A stretch of DNA of 36,778 bases from Streptomyces phyllanthi (GCF_009377205.1 NZ_VJZE01000039.1:1-36778); one strand, 5' to 3'; positions 14,629-22,205 are shown, counted from the stretch's first letter. The notes: generated by a model from the letters alone, not told the origin. Numbers and translations are program-made.

Positions 14629-15695
14629 TGGACCTTCTCCACGGGCTTCGCGCCCTCCTCGACCAGCCGGGCGAGGATACGGCGGGCGGCGAGACCACCG
14701 GTGTCGATGTTGATGCTCAGCTCCTGGTAGCCGGTGCGCTCGGTGCCGAGCGTCTTCTGCAGCAGGTTGAGCGCGGTCACGTCCTGCATGACGACCGTGC
14801 GGTTGTTCTTCGCCAGGAACTCCGTGACCTCGTCGTCGTCCGTCGCCCAGTCGCGCGAGACCGCCCAGAAGTCGTACACCTTGCCGTCGGCGGACGGTGT
14901 GATGCAGTACGTGACCTCGGTGTGGAAACCGTTCGGGTCGCTGCCGTCCGCCTCGGGCAGGACACCGACCGGGGCGACGCGGCTGTGCAGCAGGTACAGG
15001 CAGGGCGCGTGGTACTCGATGTCCTGCCAGCGGGTGATCCGGCCCTCGATGCCGGTCGACTTCGCGTAGAACGGCGGGCACTCGGCGTCGTCCATGTGCC
15101 GGCTCACCCGCACGATTCCCGCACCCTCGTCGACCTCGGTGGTGATGGGCGTCTCGGCGACCTCCGGGGTGCCGATGTAACCGCCGTGCAGATACGTCTC
15201 GTGGGAGAGGTCGAGGAGGTTGTCGACCAGAAGCCCGTAGTCGCAGTCGATGGGCTCCATACCGCGCGAGGTGACCCAGCCGGGGGAGTCGAGGTGCTTG
15301 GCCCGCGGGATGGTCTGCGGGTCGGCGAGGGCCGGGTCCCCGATCCACACCCAGATCAGGGAGTCCTGCTCGACCACGGGGTACGAGGTCACGCGCGCGG
15401 TCCGCGGAACGCGCTTCTGCCCGGGCACGTACACACAGGCGCCCGTCGTGTCGTACGTGAAGCCGTGGTACCCGCACACGATCCGGTCACCGTCGAGGCG
15501 GGTCGGAGCCTCCGACAGCGGGTAGCGGCGGTGCACACACCGGTCGTGCAGCACGACGGGCGTCCCGTCCGCCTCGCTGCGGTAGAAGACGAGCGGTTCC
15601 CCCAGGATCGTACGTCCCAGCAACTCGCGTCCCACCTCGTGCGAGTAGGCGGCGACGTACCACTGGTTCCTGGCGAAGGCGGTCGTGTGAGGCAT
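14625..15695 (-). CDS. VanA-like Rieske non-heme iron oxygenase
   Basis: A 356-aa ring-hydroxylating/demethylating oxygenase. The Rieske centre is C53-x-H55 and C74-x2-H77 (CVHRRYPL and CGYHGFTY). The mononuclear iron site is in NLLDLSHETYLH, with D162 bridging and H165 and H170 as ligands. The pattern WYVAAYSHEVG, LLGRTILGEPLVFYR and VTSYPVVEQDSLIWVWIGDP matches VanA-type O-demethylases and related demethylases. The substrate is not determined: vanillate-like methoxyarenes are one option, and N-methylated amino acids (betaines) another given the hydroxyproline genes 6 kb away. It is the first gene of a coupled operon with the small Cys-x-Cys protein and the reductase. The ATG at 15695 has only a weak ribosome binding site (ACGGGA). 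Confidence 0.9.
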   Translation of the reverse strand: MPHTTAFARNQWYVAAYSHEVGRELLGRTILGEPLVFYRSEADGTPVVLHDRCVHRRYPLSEAPTRLDGDRIVCGYHGFTYDTTGACVYVPGQKRVPRTARVTSYPVVEQDSLIWVWIGDPALADPQTIPRAKHLDSPGWVTSRGMEPIDCDYGLLVDNLLDLSHETYLHGGYIGTPEVAETPITTEVDEGAGIVRVSRHMDDAECPPFYAKSTGIEGRITRWQDIEYHAPCLYLLHSRVAPVGVLPEADGSDPNGFHTEVTYCITPSADGKVYDFWAVSRDWATDDDEVTEFLAKNNRTVVMQDVTALNLLQKTLGTERTGYQELSINIDTGGLAARRILARLVEEGAKPVEKVQ

Positions 15696-15714
15696 GGGGT
15701 TCCCGTCCCTGTCT

Positions 15715-15734
15715 GCGGGGCGTCGCCGCCCCGC
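15715..15734 (-). promoter_or_regulatory. Hairpin in leader of Rieske operon
   Basis: GCGGGGC (15715-15721) and GCCCCGC (15728-15734) are exact inverted repeats with a 6-nt loop, ending 20 nt upstream of the Rieske ATG. It could be a leader structure or an operator. No GTGCG/CGCAC palindrome like those near the IclR gene is seen here, and no convincing -35/-10 pair was found. Confidence 0.35.
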
Positions 15735-15863
15735 GTGCCGTGGTTGGAATCAGGGTCGTGACGGCGGCGGCCAACGCGCAAGGCGGCTTCTGTCAGGCGG
15801 AAGTGTCTCTGTGAAGACGCTGGTCAGGACCTTGCCTTACAGCTTGCTGATCTCTGCCAGGGG

Positions 15864-16199
15864 GTGCGGAATCATGCCGCTGGGCGGATCACCCCTGAGG
15901 TGGCCGCTGACGGGGCAGTGGCCGGGGCAAGCCGAGGTGATGCCGTCGTGCACGAGTGGCAGGCCGCTGACGTCTTGGCTGTAAGCCAAGGTGACGTGGA
16001 AGTCTTCGACGAGGGAGAGGAGGACGCGGACGTCTACGTCTCCTTCGTCAGCGGAGCCGGTGGGGGGATTCTGACGGTGGCGTCCCGCGTGGCCACTCTG
16101 CCTGGTGTTCCTGCGGAAGCCGTTGCGGTCGTCAGTAACGACGAGGCCGAGGAGTTCGGCCTGGGGCGACGGGTGGCGCTTCCGCTGTCCGCGCTCTGA
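15864..16199 (+). CDS. Possible hypothetical or remnant ORF
   Basis: An open frame of 111 codons from a GTG with no good ribosome binding site. The last 65 residues look protein-like: an acidic stretch (EVFDEGEEDADVYVSF), then hydrophobic strands ending in RRVALPLSAL. The first 40 residues look random. I recognise no family. It may be the 3' end of a gene cut by rearrangement, since a transposase scrap lies about 100 bp downstream, or it may be chance. The opposite strand also holds an open frame with nothing recognisable. Confidence 0.3.
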   Translation: MRNHAAGRITPEVAADGAVAGASRGDAVVHEWQAADVLAVSQGDVEVFDEGEEDADVYVSFVSGAGGGILTVASRVATLPGVPAEAVAVVSNDEAEEFGLGRRVALPLSAL

Positions 16200-16442
16200 G
16201 TAGCGGTGCAGAGCCTCCGGCGCCTTGACCAGGGCGGTGAAGTGAAGCTCCCGGTAGACGAGTTGTCGACCAGGACCAACCTGTCCACCCGGAGCTTCGC
16301 ATGCTTGTCTACCCGTCGGGGCTCGATCTCTCCGGTTCAGCCCTGTGGTCATCGCCCACGGCGTCCGCTCGTCAAGTCCTCGGGCGCGGTGCAGCCGATG
16401 CCGTTGTCGAGGGACGTCCGCCGCCTTGCGAAGGCTGCGAGC
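16200..16442 (+). pseudogene. Probable IS5-type transposase N-terminal remnant
   Basis: The ATG at 16301 begins MLVYPSGLDLSGSAL, which resembles the start of actinobacterial IS5-group (DDE) transposases of the IS112 kind (MLVYPS..DLS..TLRFL). Similarity ends after about 15-20 residues and nothing else of a roughly 250-residue transposase is present. The rest of the 16200-16442 interval shows no gene. I see no clear terminal inverted repeat. It marks the left side of the rearranged 16-23 kb region. The call rests on a short stretch and is from memory of the family. Confidence 0.45.
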
Positions 16443-17150
16443 TCAGGGGCCGTCGGCATGGGCGGAGCCCGGGCCTGTTCGGGCGAGGCGGACCATGGCG
16501 CGGTAGAGGGCGGTGGGCGCCGGGGCTTCGGGCACCGCGGGGATCGGTGCGCCGGGGGTGGCGTAGGAGCGGATCATGTGACCGACGAGGCGGCGCCAGG
16601 CGTCGGGGGCGGAGTCGCCGGCCGCGGCGATGACGCCTGCGTTGGCCATCTGCAGGATGACGAGGTCCTCCGGCACGAAGTCCTCGCGGAGGTGCCCGCT
16701 GTTCCGGGCGCGGGCGATGAGTTCGAGGAACCCGTTGTACGACTCGGTGCGGCGGGCTTCCAGTGCCTTGGCGGCCGGGAAGGACATGGTCAGGACGTCG
16801 GCGAAGCCGCGGTCGGCGGCCTGCATGGCGCAGACGGCGTGGATGTAGCCGGCGAAGCCGTGCCAGGGATCGGGGTCGGCGAGTGCCTCGGCGACGGCGG
16901 CGGCGTAGCCGTCCATGCGGTCGGCGAAGACCGCGTTGATGAGCTCCTCCCGGGTGGCGAAGCGTCGGCCGAGCGTGGCCTTGCCGACTCCTGCCTCGCG
17001 GGCGACGGAAGCCATGGACACGCCGAGCCCTTCCGCGGCGAAGAGGCGCCGGGCGGCCGCCAGGATGAGTTCGCGGTTGCGCTCGGCGTCGGCGCGCAGT
17101 CTCGCCTCGGGCTGCTGGTCCGGTGTGCGATCGGAAGGTGCGGAGGTCAT
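16443..17150 (-). CDS. TetR-family regulator (SbtR-like), copy 1
   Basis: A 235-aa TetR regulator. The HTH lies at about residues 20-70 (LFAAEGLGVSMASVAREAGV and TLGRRFATREELINAVF). The C-terminal domain has the DPDPWHGF..YI...CAMQAADRGFADVL pattern of SbtR-like members. It is clearly paralogous to the TetR protein at 23057-23749 over nearly its whole length. It is divergent from an oxidoreductase-SDR-DoxX-NmrA operon, and TCCACTTA half-sites face both starts, so it probably represses that operon and itself. The inducer is unknown; such modules often answer reactive or phenolic compounds, which is only a general expectation. Confidence 0.87.
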   Translation of the reverse strand: MTSAPSDRTPDQQPEARLRADAERNRELILAAARRLFAAEGLGVSMASVAREAGVGKATLGRRFATREELINAVFADRMDGYAAAVAEALADPDPWHGFAGYIHAVCAMQAADRGFADVLTMSFPAAKALEARRTESYNGFLELIARARNSGHLREDFVPEDLVILQMANAGVIAAAGDSAPDAWRRLVGHMIRSYATPGAPIPAVPEAPAPTALYRAMVRLARTGPGSAHADGP

Positions 17151-17164
17151 GCACGCAGTCTATC

Positions 17165-17235
17165 TAAGTGGAACGCATGGCCCATTTCTGCTGTACGCTC
17201 GGCACCCAGCGGAACCGGGAAGGCCGGTCCACTTA
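17165..17235. promoter_or_regulatory. Facing TAAGTGGA / TCCACTTA half-sites
   Basis: TAAGTGGA (17165-17172) and TCCACTTA (17228-17235) are exact inverted copies. Each lies about 15 nt upstream of one of the two divergent start codons (TetR at 17150, oxidoreductase at 17251). A third TCCACTTA is at 18074-18081, 15 nt upstream of the SDR start. The fixed distance to three starts suggests operator or promoter elements for the TetR regulator. Confidence 0.5.
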
Positions 17236-17250
17236 TGGAGAGGTGATGTC

Positions 17251-18066
17251 ATGCGTGCTGTGACGATGGACTCGGTTCCGGCCGCCCCGGCCGTGACCGA
17301 GGTGGACACTCCACGCCCTGAGGCCGGAGAGCTGCTGGTGAAGGTGGCCGCCGCCTCGGTGAACGGCATCGACGTCGCCACCGCCGCCGGCTACCTGCAC
17401 GGAATGATGGAGCACCGGTTCCCGCTGGTACTCGGCAAGGACTTCGCGGGCACCGTCGAGGCGTTCGGCGGGGGCGTTGACGGCTTCGCGGTCGGTGACG
17501 CTGTCTTCGGTGTAGTGATGAAGCCGTTCCTGGGCGCCGGGTCGCTGGCCGAGTACGTCACCGTGCCCGCCGGACACGGTGTCGCCCCGCTTCCGGCGGG
17601 CCTGGCGGTGGCGGACGCGGGTGCGTTGGGCCTGGCCGGGGCGACGGCGGTGGACAGCCTGGACGCGGTGGCCCGGGGCGAGGGCGAGACGGTGCTGATC
17701 TCTGGAGCCGGCGGCGGGGTGGGGTCGTTGGCCGTGCAGCTCGCCGCCGCCCGCGGCGCGAGGGTGATCGCGACCGCCCGCCCCGGCGCACAGACCGACT
17801 TCGTCACCGGCCTTACCGGCACCGACGCCGAGGTCCACGTGGTCGACTCCGGCCTGACTCAGGACGCCGTCAAGGACCCGGACGTCACCGTCCACCCGAT
17901 CATGGCCGACCCGAACGCGTCGACCCTGACCGCCCTGGCCGAGCAGGTCGCCTCCGGCGAGCTGCGGGTGCCGGTCACCGCCACCTACTCCTTGGAGCGC
18001 GCCGCGGAGGCGTTCACCGCTTTCAGCTCCGGTACCCCGGGCAAGGTCGCCGTCGCCTGCTCCTGA
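17251..18066 (+). CDS. Quinone-oxidoreductase-like MDR protein, internally shortened
   Basis: A 271-aa member of the zinc-less medium-chain dehydrogenase/reductase (quinone oxidoreductase-like) group. The GroES-like N-terminal domain (FPLVLGKDFAGTVEAFGGGV at about 53-72) and the NADP-binding glycine motif (VLISGAGGGVGSLAVQLAA, about 149-167) are intact. After HVVDSGLTQDAVKDPDVTVH the sequence jumps to MADPNASTLTALAEQVASGE, which normally lies after the second half of the Rossmann fold. The roughly 40-50 residues that usually hold the VLH..GD..LRPGG strands seem absent; relatives are about 305-310 aa. The frame is kept, so a shortened protein could be made, but cofactor binding may be impaired. 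It is the first gene of the operon divergent from TetR copy 1, with GAGAGG before the ATG. Confidence 0.8.
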   Translation: MRAVTMDSVPAAPAVTEVDTPRPEAGELLVKVAAASVNGIDVATAAGYLHGMMEHRFPLVLGKDFAGTVEAFGGGVDGFAVGDAVFGVVMKPFLGAGSLAEYVTVPAGHGVAPLPAGLAVADAGALGLAGATAVDSLDAVARGEGETVLISGAGGGVGSLAVQLAAARGARVIATARPGAQTDFVTGLTGTDAEVHVVDSGLTQDAVKDPDVTVHPIMADPNASTLTALAEQVASGELRVPVTATYSLERAAEAFTAFSSGTPGKVAVACS

Positions 18067-18096
18067 GATTCACTCCACTTACGAAAAGAGCTCAGC

Positions 18097-18777
18097 ATGC
18101 CCACCATCGCCATCATCGGCGCCGGCCCCGGCATGGGCCTGGCCATCGCCCGTACCTTCGGCAGCCGCGGCTTCGACGTCGCCCTGATCGCCCGTACCAA
18201 GGAGAAGCTCCAGACTCTGGTCGACCAGCTCGGCCAGGAAGGCATCACCGCCGAGGCGTTCCCCGCCGACGTGCTCGACCGGCCGTCCCTGACCGCCGCC
18301 CTGGACGTCGTGAAGGCTCGCTTCGGCGCCATCGACGTACTGGAGTACTCGCCGGCCGCGCACTCCCCGGTGCCCGGTCATTCCCTGGCCATCCCCTCGG
18401 AGGCCACGGTGGACAATCTGCAGCCGCAGATCGAGTACTACCTCTACGGCGCCGTCACGGCTGCTCAGGCGGTGCTGCCGGCGATGCGGGAGGCCGGTGC
18501 CGGGACCCTGCTGTTCACCACTGGCGGCGGTTCCGTGGACCCGGTGCCGATGCTCGGCAACGTCAACGCGGCCGGGGCGGCCCTGCGCAACTGGGTGATC
18601 AACCTGGACAAGGAACTGGCCGGCAGTGGCGTGCACGCCGCGCACGTGGCGATCAACGTCTGGATCGGTGGGGGCGGCCCGGAGGGCTTCCCAACGGCCA
18701 CCTCTGACGAGATCGCCCCGCTGTACTGGGACCTTCACGAAAACCGCGACCGCTCCGAGGCCGTCTTCAACGCCTGA
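18097..18777 (+). CDS. Atypical short-chain dehydrogenase-like protein, copy 1
   Basis: A 226-aa SDR-fold protein with an N-terminal nucleotide motif GAGPGMGLAIARTF (about 8-21). The active-site segment that normally reads YxxxK is GNVNAAGAALRNW: aligned to YSASKAAL, the Tyr is Val and the Lys is Gly. The catalytic pair is therefore missing, as it is in the paralogue at 22236-22910. This suggests an NAD(P)-binding sensor, a non-catalytic role or an altered chemistry. It follows the oxidoreductase by 30 nt, with a TCCACTTA element and GAAAAGAG upstream of the ATG. It belongs to the TetR copy 1 operon. Confidence 0.82.
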   Translation: MPTIAIIGAGPGMGLAIARTFGSRGFDVALIARTKEKLQTLVDQLGQEGITAEAFPADVLDRPSLTAALDVVKARFGAIDVLEYSPAAHSPVPGHSLAIPSEATVDNLQPQIEYYLYGAVTAAQAVLPAMREAGAGTLLFTTGGGSVDPVPMLGNVNAAGAALRNWVINLDKELAGSGVHAAHVAINVWIGGGGPEGFPTATSDEIAPLYWDLHENRDRSEAVFNA

Positions 18778-18859
18778 CCGTCGCGCCGCGCCGACTCTGC
18801 TCCCAGGAGGGGGCATCCGCTCCCTCCACCCCGTCACCCGTCTACCAAGGAATCCGTAC

Positions 18860-19231
18860 GTGAACGTCTTCTTGTGGATAGTCCAGGCCGTGCTGGCCGC
18901 CATGTTCGCCATGGCCGGCGTCATGAAGTCCACCCAGCCCAAGGAGAAGCTGGTCGGTCAGCTGCCCTGGACGGCCGACTTCTCGCAGGGCACCGTCCGC
19001 TTCATCGGCATCGTCGAGTTCGCTGCCGCCCTCGGGCTGATTCTGCCCGCGGCCACCGACATCGCTCCCGTGCTGACCCCGGTGGCCGCGATCGGTCTGG
19101 TCGTGGTGATGGTGCTGGCCGCGATCACCCACGCGCGCCGCAAGGAACCCGGCGCGATCGGCTTCAACGCCGTCCTGCTGATCCTGGCCCTCACGGTTGC
19201 CTGGGGCCGCTTCGGCCCGTACAGCCTCTGA
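18860..19231 (+). CDS. DoxX-like small membrane protein
   Basis: A 123-aa membrane protein with about four hydrophobic helices. It starts FLWIVQAVLAAMFAMAGVMK, which matches the opening of DoxX/DoxX-like proteins (F..AG..K..Q..E). The GTG at 18860 has AAGGA about 8 nt upstream. It lies 82 nt after the SDR gene in the same direction and 25 nt before the NmrA-like gene, so it is probably in the same operon. Members are often near redox or detoxification genes, but no biochemical activity can be read from the sequence. Confidence 0.78.
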   Translation: MNVFLWIVQAVLAAMFAMAGVMKSTQPKEKLVGQLPWTADFSQGTVRFIGIVEFAAALGLILPAATDIAPVLTPVAAIGLVVVMVLAAITHARRKEPGAIGFNAVLLILALTVAWGRFGPYSL

Positions 19232-19256
19232 CCCCCACCGCAAGGAACCCTCCCGC

Positions 19257-19895
19257 ATGCGTGTCACCGTCTTCGGCGCGAGCGGCGCCGTCGGCCGGCT
19301 CGTCGTCCAGCAGCTCCTGGACGACGGCCACGAGGTCACCGCCCTGGTCCGCACTCCCGGCAAACTCACCCTCGGCCACTCCTGCCTCACGGTCATCACC
19401 GGACAGCTGTCGGACTGCGATGCCGTCGAACGGGTCGTCAGCGGCGCTGACGCGGTGATCAGCGCGCTCGGCCCCTCCCTGAAACGGTCCACGACCGGCT
19501 CCCAGGTGACCGACGGAACCCGCACCATCGTGCAGGTCATGGAGAAGCAGCAGGTCACCCGCTTCATCGGCCTGGCCACGCCCTCGCTGGCCGACCCCCA
19601 CGACAAGCCGCACTGGAAGCACAAGGTCCTGCCCGTCATGGCCGGGCTGATGTTCCCCAACGCCCTGGCCGAGCTGAAGGGCATGACCGAGGCCGTCACC
19701 CGCTCGGACCTCGACTACACCATCGCCCGCATCACCAACCCGACCGACAAGCCCGCCACCGGACGCATCCGCTCCGGTTTCCTCGGTCACGACAAGGTCG
19801 GCTCCGCCATGAGCCGCGCCGACATCGCCGCGTTCCTGGTCTCCCAGCTCACCGATCCCCGCTACCGGCGGGCCATGCCCGCCATCAGCAACTGA
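19257..19895 (+). CDS. NmrA-like NAD(P)-binding protein (atypical SDR)
   Basis: A 212-aa extended/atypical SDR with the glycine motif GASGAVGRLV (about residues 7-16), followed by a short beta-strand ending VTALVRTPGKL. This is the usual start of NmrA/HSCARG or flavin-reductase-like NAD(P)H-binding proteins. The segment VISALGPS and the C-terminal region (DLDYTIARITNPTD, MSRADIAAFLV) also fit that group. AAGGAA precedes the ATG at 19257. It is the fourth gene of the operon after DoxX. The truncated flavin monooxygenase fragment follows after 13 nt, so the ancestral operon probably went on. Confidence 0.83.
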   Translation: MRVTVFGASGAVGRLVVQQLLDDGHEVTALVRTPGKLTLGHSCLTVITGQLSDCDAVERVVSGADAVISALGPSLKRSTTGSQVTDGTRTIVQVMEKQQVTRFIGLATPSLADPHDKPHWKHKVLPVMAGLMFPNALAELKGMTEAVTRSDLDYTIARITNPTDKPATGRIRSGFLGHDKVGSAMSRADIAAFLVSQLTDPRYRRAMPAISN

Positions 19896-19908
19896 GCCGG
19901 AAGGCGCC

Positions 19909-19975
19909 ATGACCTTCGAACTCGGCGTCTATTCCTTCGGCAACACTCCGCGCCTGCCCGACGGCAGCCGCGGCT
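19909..19975 (+). pseudogene. Truncated LLM-class flavin monooxygenase (5' end only)
   Basis: The ATG at 19909, preceded by GGAAGGCG, opens MTFELGVYSFGNTPR, the usual start of bacterial luciferase-like (LLM) flavin-dependent oxidoreductases. Resemblance ends after about 22 codons. The frame then runs into the reverse complement of a LuxR-type remnant and stops at 20025. It was probably the fifth gene of the TetR copy 1 operon. The breakpoint near 19970-19980 is a deletion or recombination scar. Confidence 0.7.
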
Positions 19976-20750
19976 TCAGAGCGGTGTCGGCGTCGCGGCG
20001 TTTGCCGGCGCGGCGCAGGGTCTGACCGTAGGCGAAGTTGACCGGGCCCGGTCGTAAGGGAGGGAGAGGTGTTCGATGTGGGCAAGGGCCTGGTCGAACA
20101 CCTTGCGGGCGGTGTCGATGTCGCCTCGGGCCGCGGTGAGCCGACCACGGACCAGGCCGAGGCGGGCTGCACCAGGGTGTTGGCGTACACGTCGGGCCAA
20201 GGCCAGAAGCCGGGTTCGTCGACGGACAGCCGGTGGGGGAGACGGACCACGGGTGAGAGGGCTTCCACGACGCGTTCGTAGTCGCCGCGCGCCTCGGCGA
20301 CCTGGGCGCGGGCCAGGCAGGACGGGATGAGCATGACCTGGTAGTGGTCGGGCCCGGCGGCCGCCTCGCCCACGTGGTGCTCGGCGTCCTCCCAGTCGCC
20401 CGGCAAGGCGTGGATCTGCGCGCCGGTCCAGTGCGCCGGCGGGCGGCTGAGTTCGATGCGTACCTCGGCGAGGTGGACGGCGGCCCGTTGCACGGTGTCC
20501 AGGGCCGCCGGCCAGGCACCGAGGGCGAACTGGGTGCGGGCCGGACAGCCCTGGGCCCAGAGGGAGATACGGGCGGAGCCCATCCGGAGGACGGTGGGCA
20601 CGGCCGCTTCGAGGCTGCGGCGGGCCGCCTCCGGAGCGTCCAGAGCGAGGTCCACCCAGCCGCGGCCGAGCTGGAAACGCTGGGGCTGAGCACCGCCGGG
20701 GACCTTGGTGGCGGCCGCTTCACAGGCGGCCAGTGCTTCACGCCGCGAGT
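19976..20750 (-). pseudogene. LuxR/LAL-type regulator remnant (TPR region), frameshifted
   Basis: Read on the minus strand, about 250 codons in three successive frames resemble the helical-repeat C-terminal part of a large ATP-dependent LuxR-type (LAL) regulator. One frame holds ALGAWPAALDTVQRAAVHLA and ARGDYERVVEALSPVVRLP and runs to VYANTLVQ near 20170. The next holds LGLVRGRLTAARGDIDTARK and LPYDRAR to about 20045. The third holds VNFAYGQTLRRAGKRRDADT. No start, no ATPase domain and no terminal HTH are present. The first junction also seems to lack about 30 residues. It is cut at 19975 by the LLM fragment. Confidence 0.68.
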
Positions 20751-20806
20751 TTCATTCCCCACCGCATGTCCTGACGGACGCGGCGAGGCCGGACGTCCAG
20801 CGTGCT

Positions 20807-20840
20807 CGATGTTGCCCGCCGTCGACGGCGGGCAACATCG
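20807..20840. repeat. 34-bp perfect palindrome
   Basis: CGATGTTGCCCGCC, GTCGAC and its exact reverse complement form a fully symmetric 34-bp block. Outer arms GGCCGGA (20787-20793) and TCCGGCC (20841-20847) are also inverted repeats. It lies between two pseudogenes with no intact gene beside it and no T-tract. It could be an old terminator, a mobile-element end or a recombination site. Confidence 0.7.
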
Positions 20841-20884
20841 TCCGGCCGACGGAGCGGCACGTTTGGCAGGCCGGCCACCTCGGC

Positions 20885-21272
20885 TCAGCCAACGAGGTGG
20901 CCGACGGCCTTGGGGGAGGGGCCGTACTGGTTGGTGGCCGGGACGCTGTCCACGGTCATGCCCACGAGGTAGATGACCGGGCCGGCTATGGGGATCAGCA
21001 ACGAGCATCCTCCAGCCTGACTTGCCGGTGTCGTGCAATCGGCGTACGGAGACACTCAGCATGGGCACGATGAACGGCAGCAGGAGGACGCTCAGGAGCG
21101 GGGCCTCGGTCGCGAAGCTGATTCCGGCGACGGCGCCGGTGGCGATCACGTAGAGCAGTGAGAACCACCAGTACTCCGCGCGTCGTGCGCGACCGGAGAA
21201 TGTGGCGTACTTGGCGGTGAGGCACATGCGTGCCGCGTCGGCGAACGACGTGCTGGTCATCGTGCTGGTCAT
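20885..21272 (-). pseudogene. DUF805 membrane protein, single frameshift
   Basis: The minus strand opens at ATG 21272 (AAAGGA upstream) with TAKYATFSGRARRAEYWWFS, two hydrophobic segments and VRRLHDTGKSGW, all typical of DUF805 inner-membrane proteins. At about 20999-21005 (CTCGTTG on the minus strand) the frame changes by one base. The shifted frame continues LIPIAGPVIYLVGMTVDS and NQYGPSPK, the normal family C-terminus, to a stop at 20885. A one-base insertion explains it; a sequencing error is possible. Its promoter region carries the same operator as the SDR copy 2 gene. Confidence 0.75.
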
Positions 21273-21350
21273 CGCGATCCTTTCGTAAGACATCGTGGGG
21301 CACGGCGGATCGGTCGGCGCCGGACGTACGACCGAGGCCAATGGGGACGG

Positions 21351-21386
21351 CCTATCCATATTCCCGATCCGGATAGGTCGTTCCGG
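21351..21386. promoter_or_regulatory. Candidate TetR operator upstream of DUF805 gene
   Basis: CCTATCC (21351-21357) and GGATAGG (21371-21377) are inverted repeats 13 bp apart, followed by TTCCGG. The block CGATCCGGATAGG is identical to that at 22973-22985 in front of the SDR/TetR copy 2 pair, and the spacing is the same. This points to one regulator for both units. Confidence 0.68.
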
Positions 21387-21521
21387 TTTTCTGGCGGCGA
21401 TTACTGCGGGGAAGCCGCGGCTCACGCATCGGATGCAGGGGCCGCTGTCGGCCGCGTAGTCCCGCACCGCCGGTGGAGCGTCACGCCGGCATCCGGCGCC
21501 GTGCGGTGCCTGGCGGTCGGC

Positions 21522-21773
21522 TCAGGCGGCGGTGCGTTCGCCGACTGTGCGGGCCAGGCGCCCCGCGGCGGCCTTGGCCTGTTCCGGGGTGTGCTGGGCG
21601 GGGTCGGTGATCCGTGCGGAGACGCCCGCCGCGGTCAGGTGCGGCACGGGTGAGGCCGCGAGGTCGCGGTGCACGACGGGGCCCTGCCACTCGGCACGGA
21701 AGGAGTCGGCGACCTGGCGTGAGACCGAGCCGGCACCCAGGGAGGAGGAGTCGATGTGCAGCAGGTAGGACAT
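21522..21773 (-). pseudogene. Truncated FMN-dependent azoreductase (5' end)
   Basis: The ATG at 21773, with GAAAGGCG upstream, opens MSYLLHIDSSSLGAGSVSRQ and goes on VVHRDLAASPVPHLT, the N-terminus of AzoR-type flavodoxin-fold azoreductases. The frame stops after 83 codons, whereas the family is about 200-215 aa. The catalytic and FMN-binding middle (the PMYN region) is absent. The last 15 residues do not resemble the family start, so the 3' end may be a junction. Confidence 0.7.
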
Positions 21774-21859
21774 GGTTTCGCCTTTCGGTAGGGATGAGAC
21801 GCGGATCGCAGTGCGAACGGCTTATGGATGGGCGGGCGTGCGGATCAGTGTGGGCGGCA

Positions 21860-22153
21860 TGGTCGACGGGAACCGCGCAGCCGTCCGGGCCGCAGATCGG
21901 CGCGTCGGTGCCGGTGGTGAGAACGGTGGGGTGGGTCTCGTCCCAGGCCTGGCGCAGGACGCCGAGGATGCTGTCGGTGTCCTGTGCTCCGGCGATTGCG
22001 TACTTGCCGTCGATCACGATGAACGGCGCGCCGGTGGCCCCCAGACGCTGTGCCTGCTCCCGCTCGTCCCGCACCTGCTGCCGGAAGCGGCCCTCGGTGA
22101 GTACGCGCCGGGTCTCCTCGCGCTCCAGACCGATCTCGTCGGCCAGGTCGAGC
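21860..22153 (-). pseudogene. DsbA/FrnE-type oxidoreductase, 3' fragment
   Basis: The minus strand reads LDLADEIGLEREETRRVL, then EREQAQRLGATGAPFIVIDG, KYAIAGAQ and finally CGPDGCAV. These match the C-terminal third of DsbA-family FrnE-like proteins, including the cis-Pro loop (TGAPF). The N-terminal CxxC half is missing and the frame runs on without a stop across the neighbouring azoreductase fragment. A GTG at 22074 could start a short peptide but is unlikely to give a functional protein. Confidence 0.66.
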
Positions 22154-22154
22154 C

Positions 22155-22205
22155 GTCGCGGAACGGGTCGTACTGGCAGGCGGTGACGAACGCGGGCGGC
22201 AGTCC
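22155..22205 (-). pseudogene. Scrap of alpha/beta-hydrolase
   Basis: Seventeen codons read GLPPAFVTACQYDPFRD, which resembles the loop around the catalytic Asp in alpha/beta-hydrolase-fold-3 (HSL-like) esterases (LPPA.V..AEYDPLRDEG). It abuts the DsbA fragment directly. The stretch is short, so the call is tentative. Confidence 0.4.

Noticed and set aside
15837..16352. 171-codon minus-strand frame downstream of nothing
   Set aside because: No ribosome binding site or family similarity; the region is better explained as remnant DNA.
19929..21467. 512-codon minus-strand frame joining DUF805 and LuxR fragments
   Set aside because: Only its two ends resemble proteins, from unrelated families; the middle is shifted frame, so it is a fusion of pseudogenes and not one gene.
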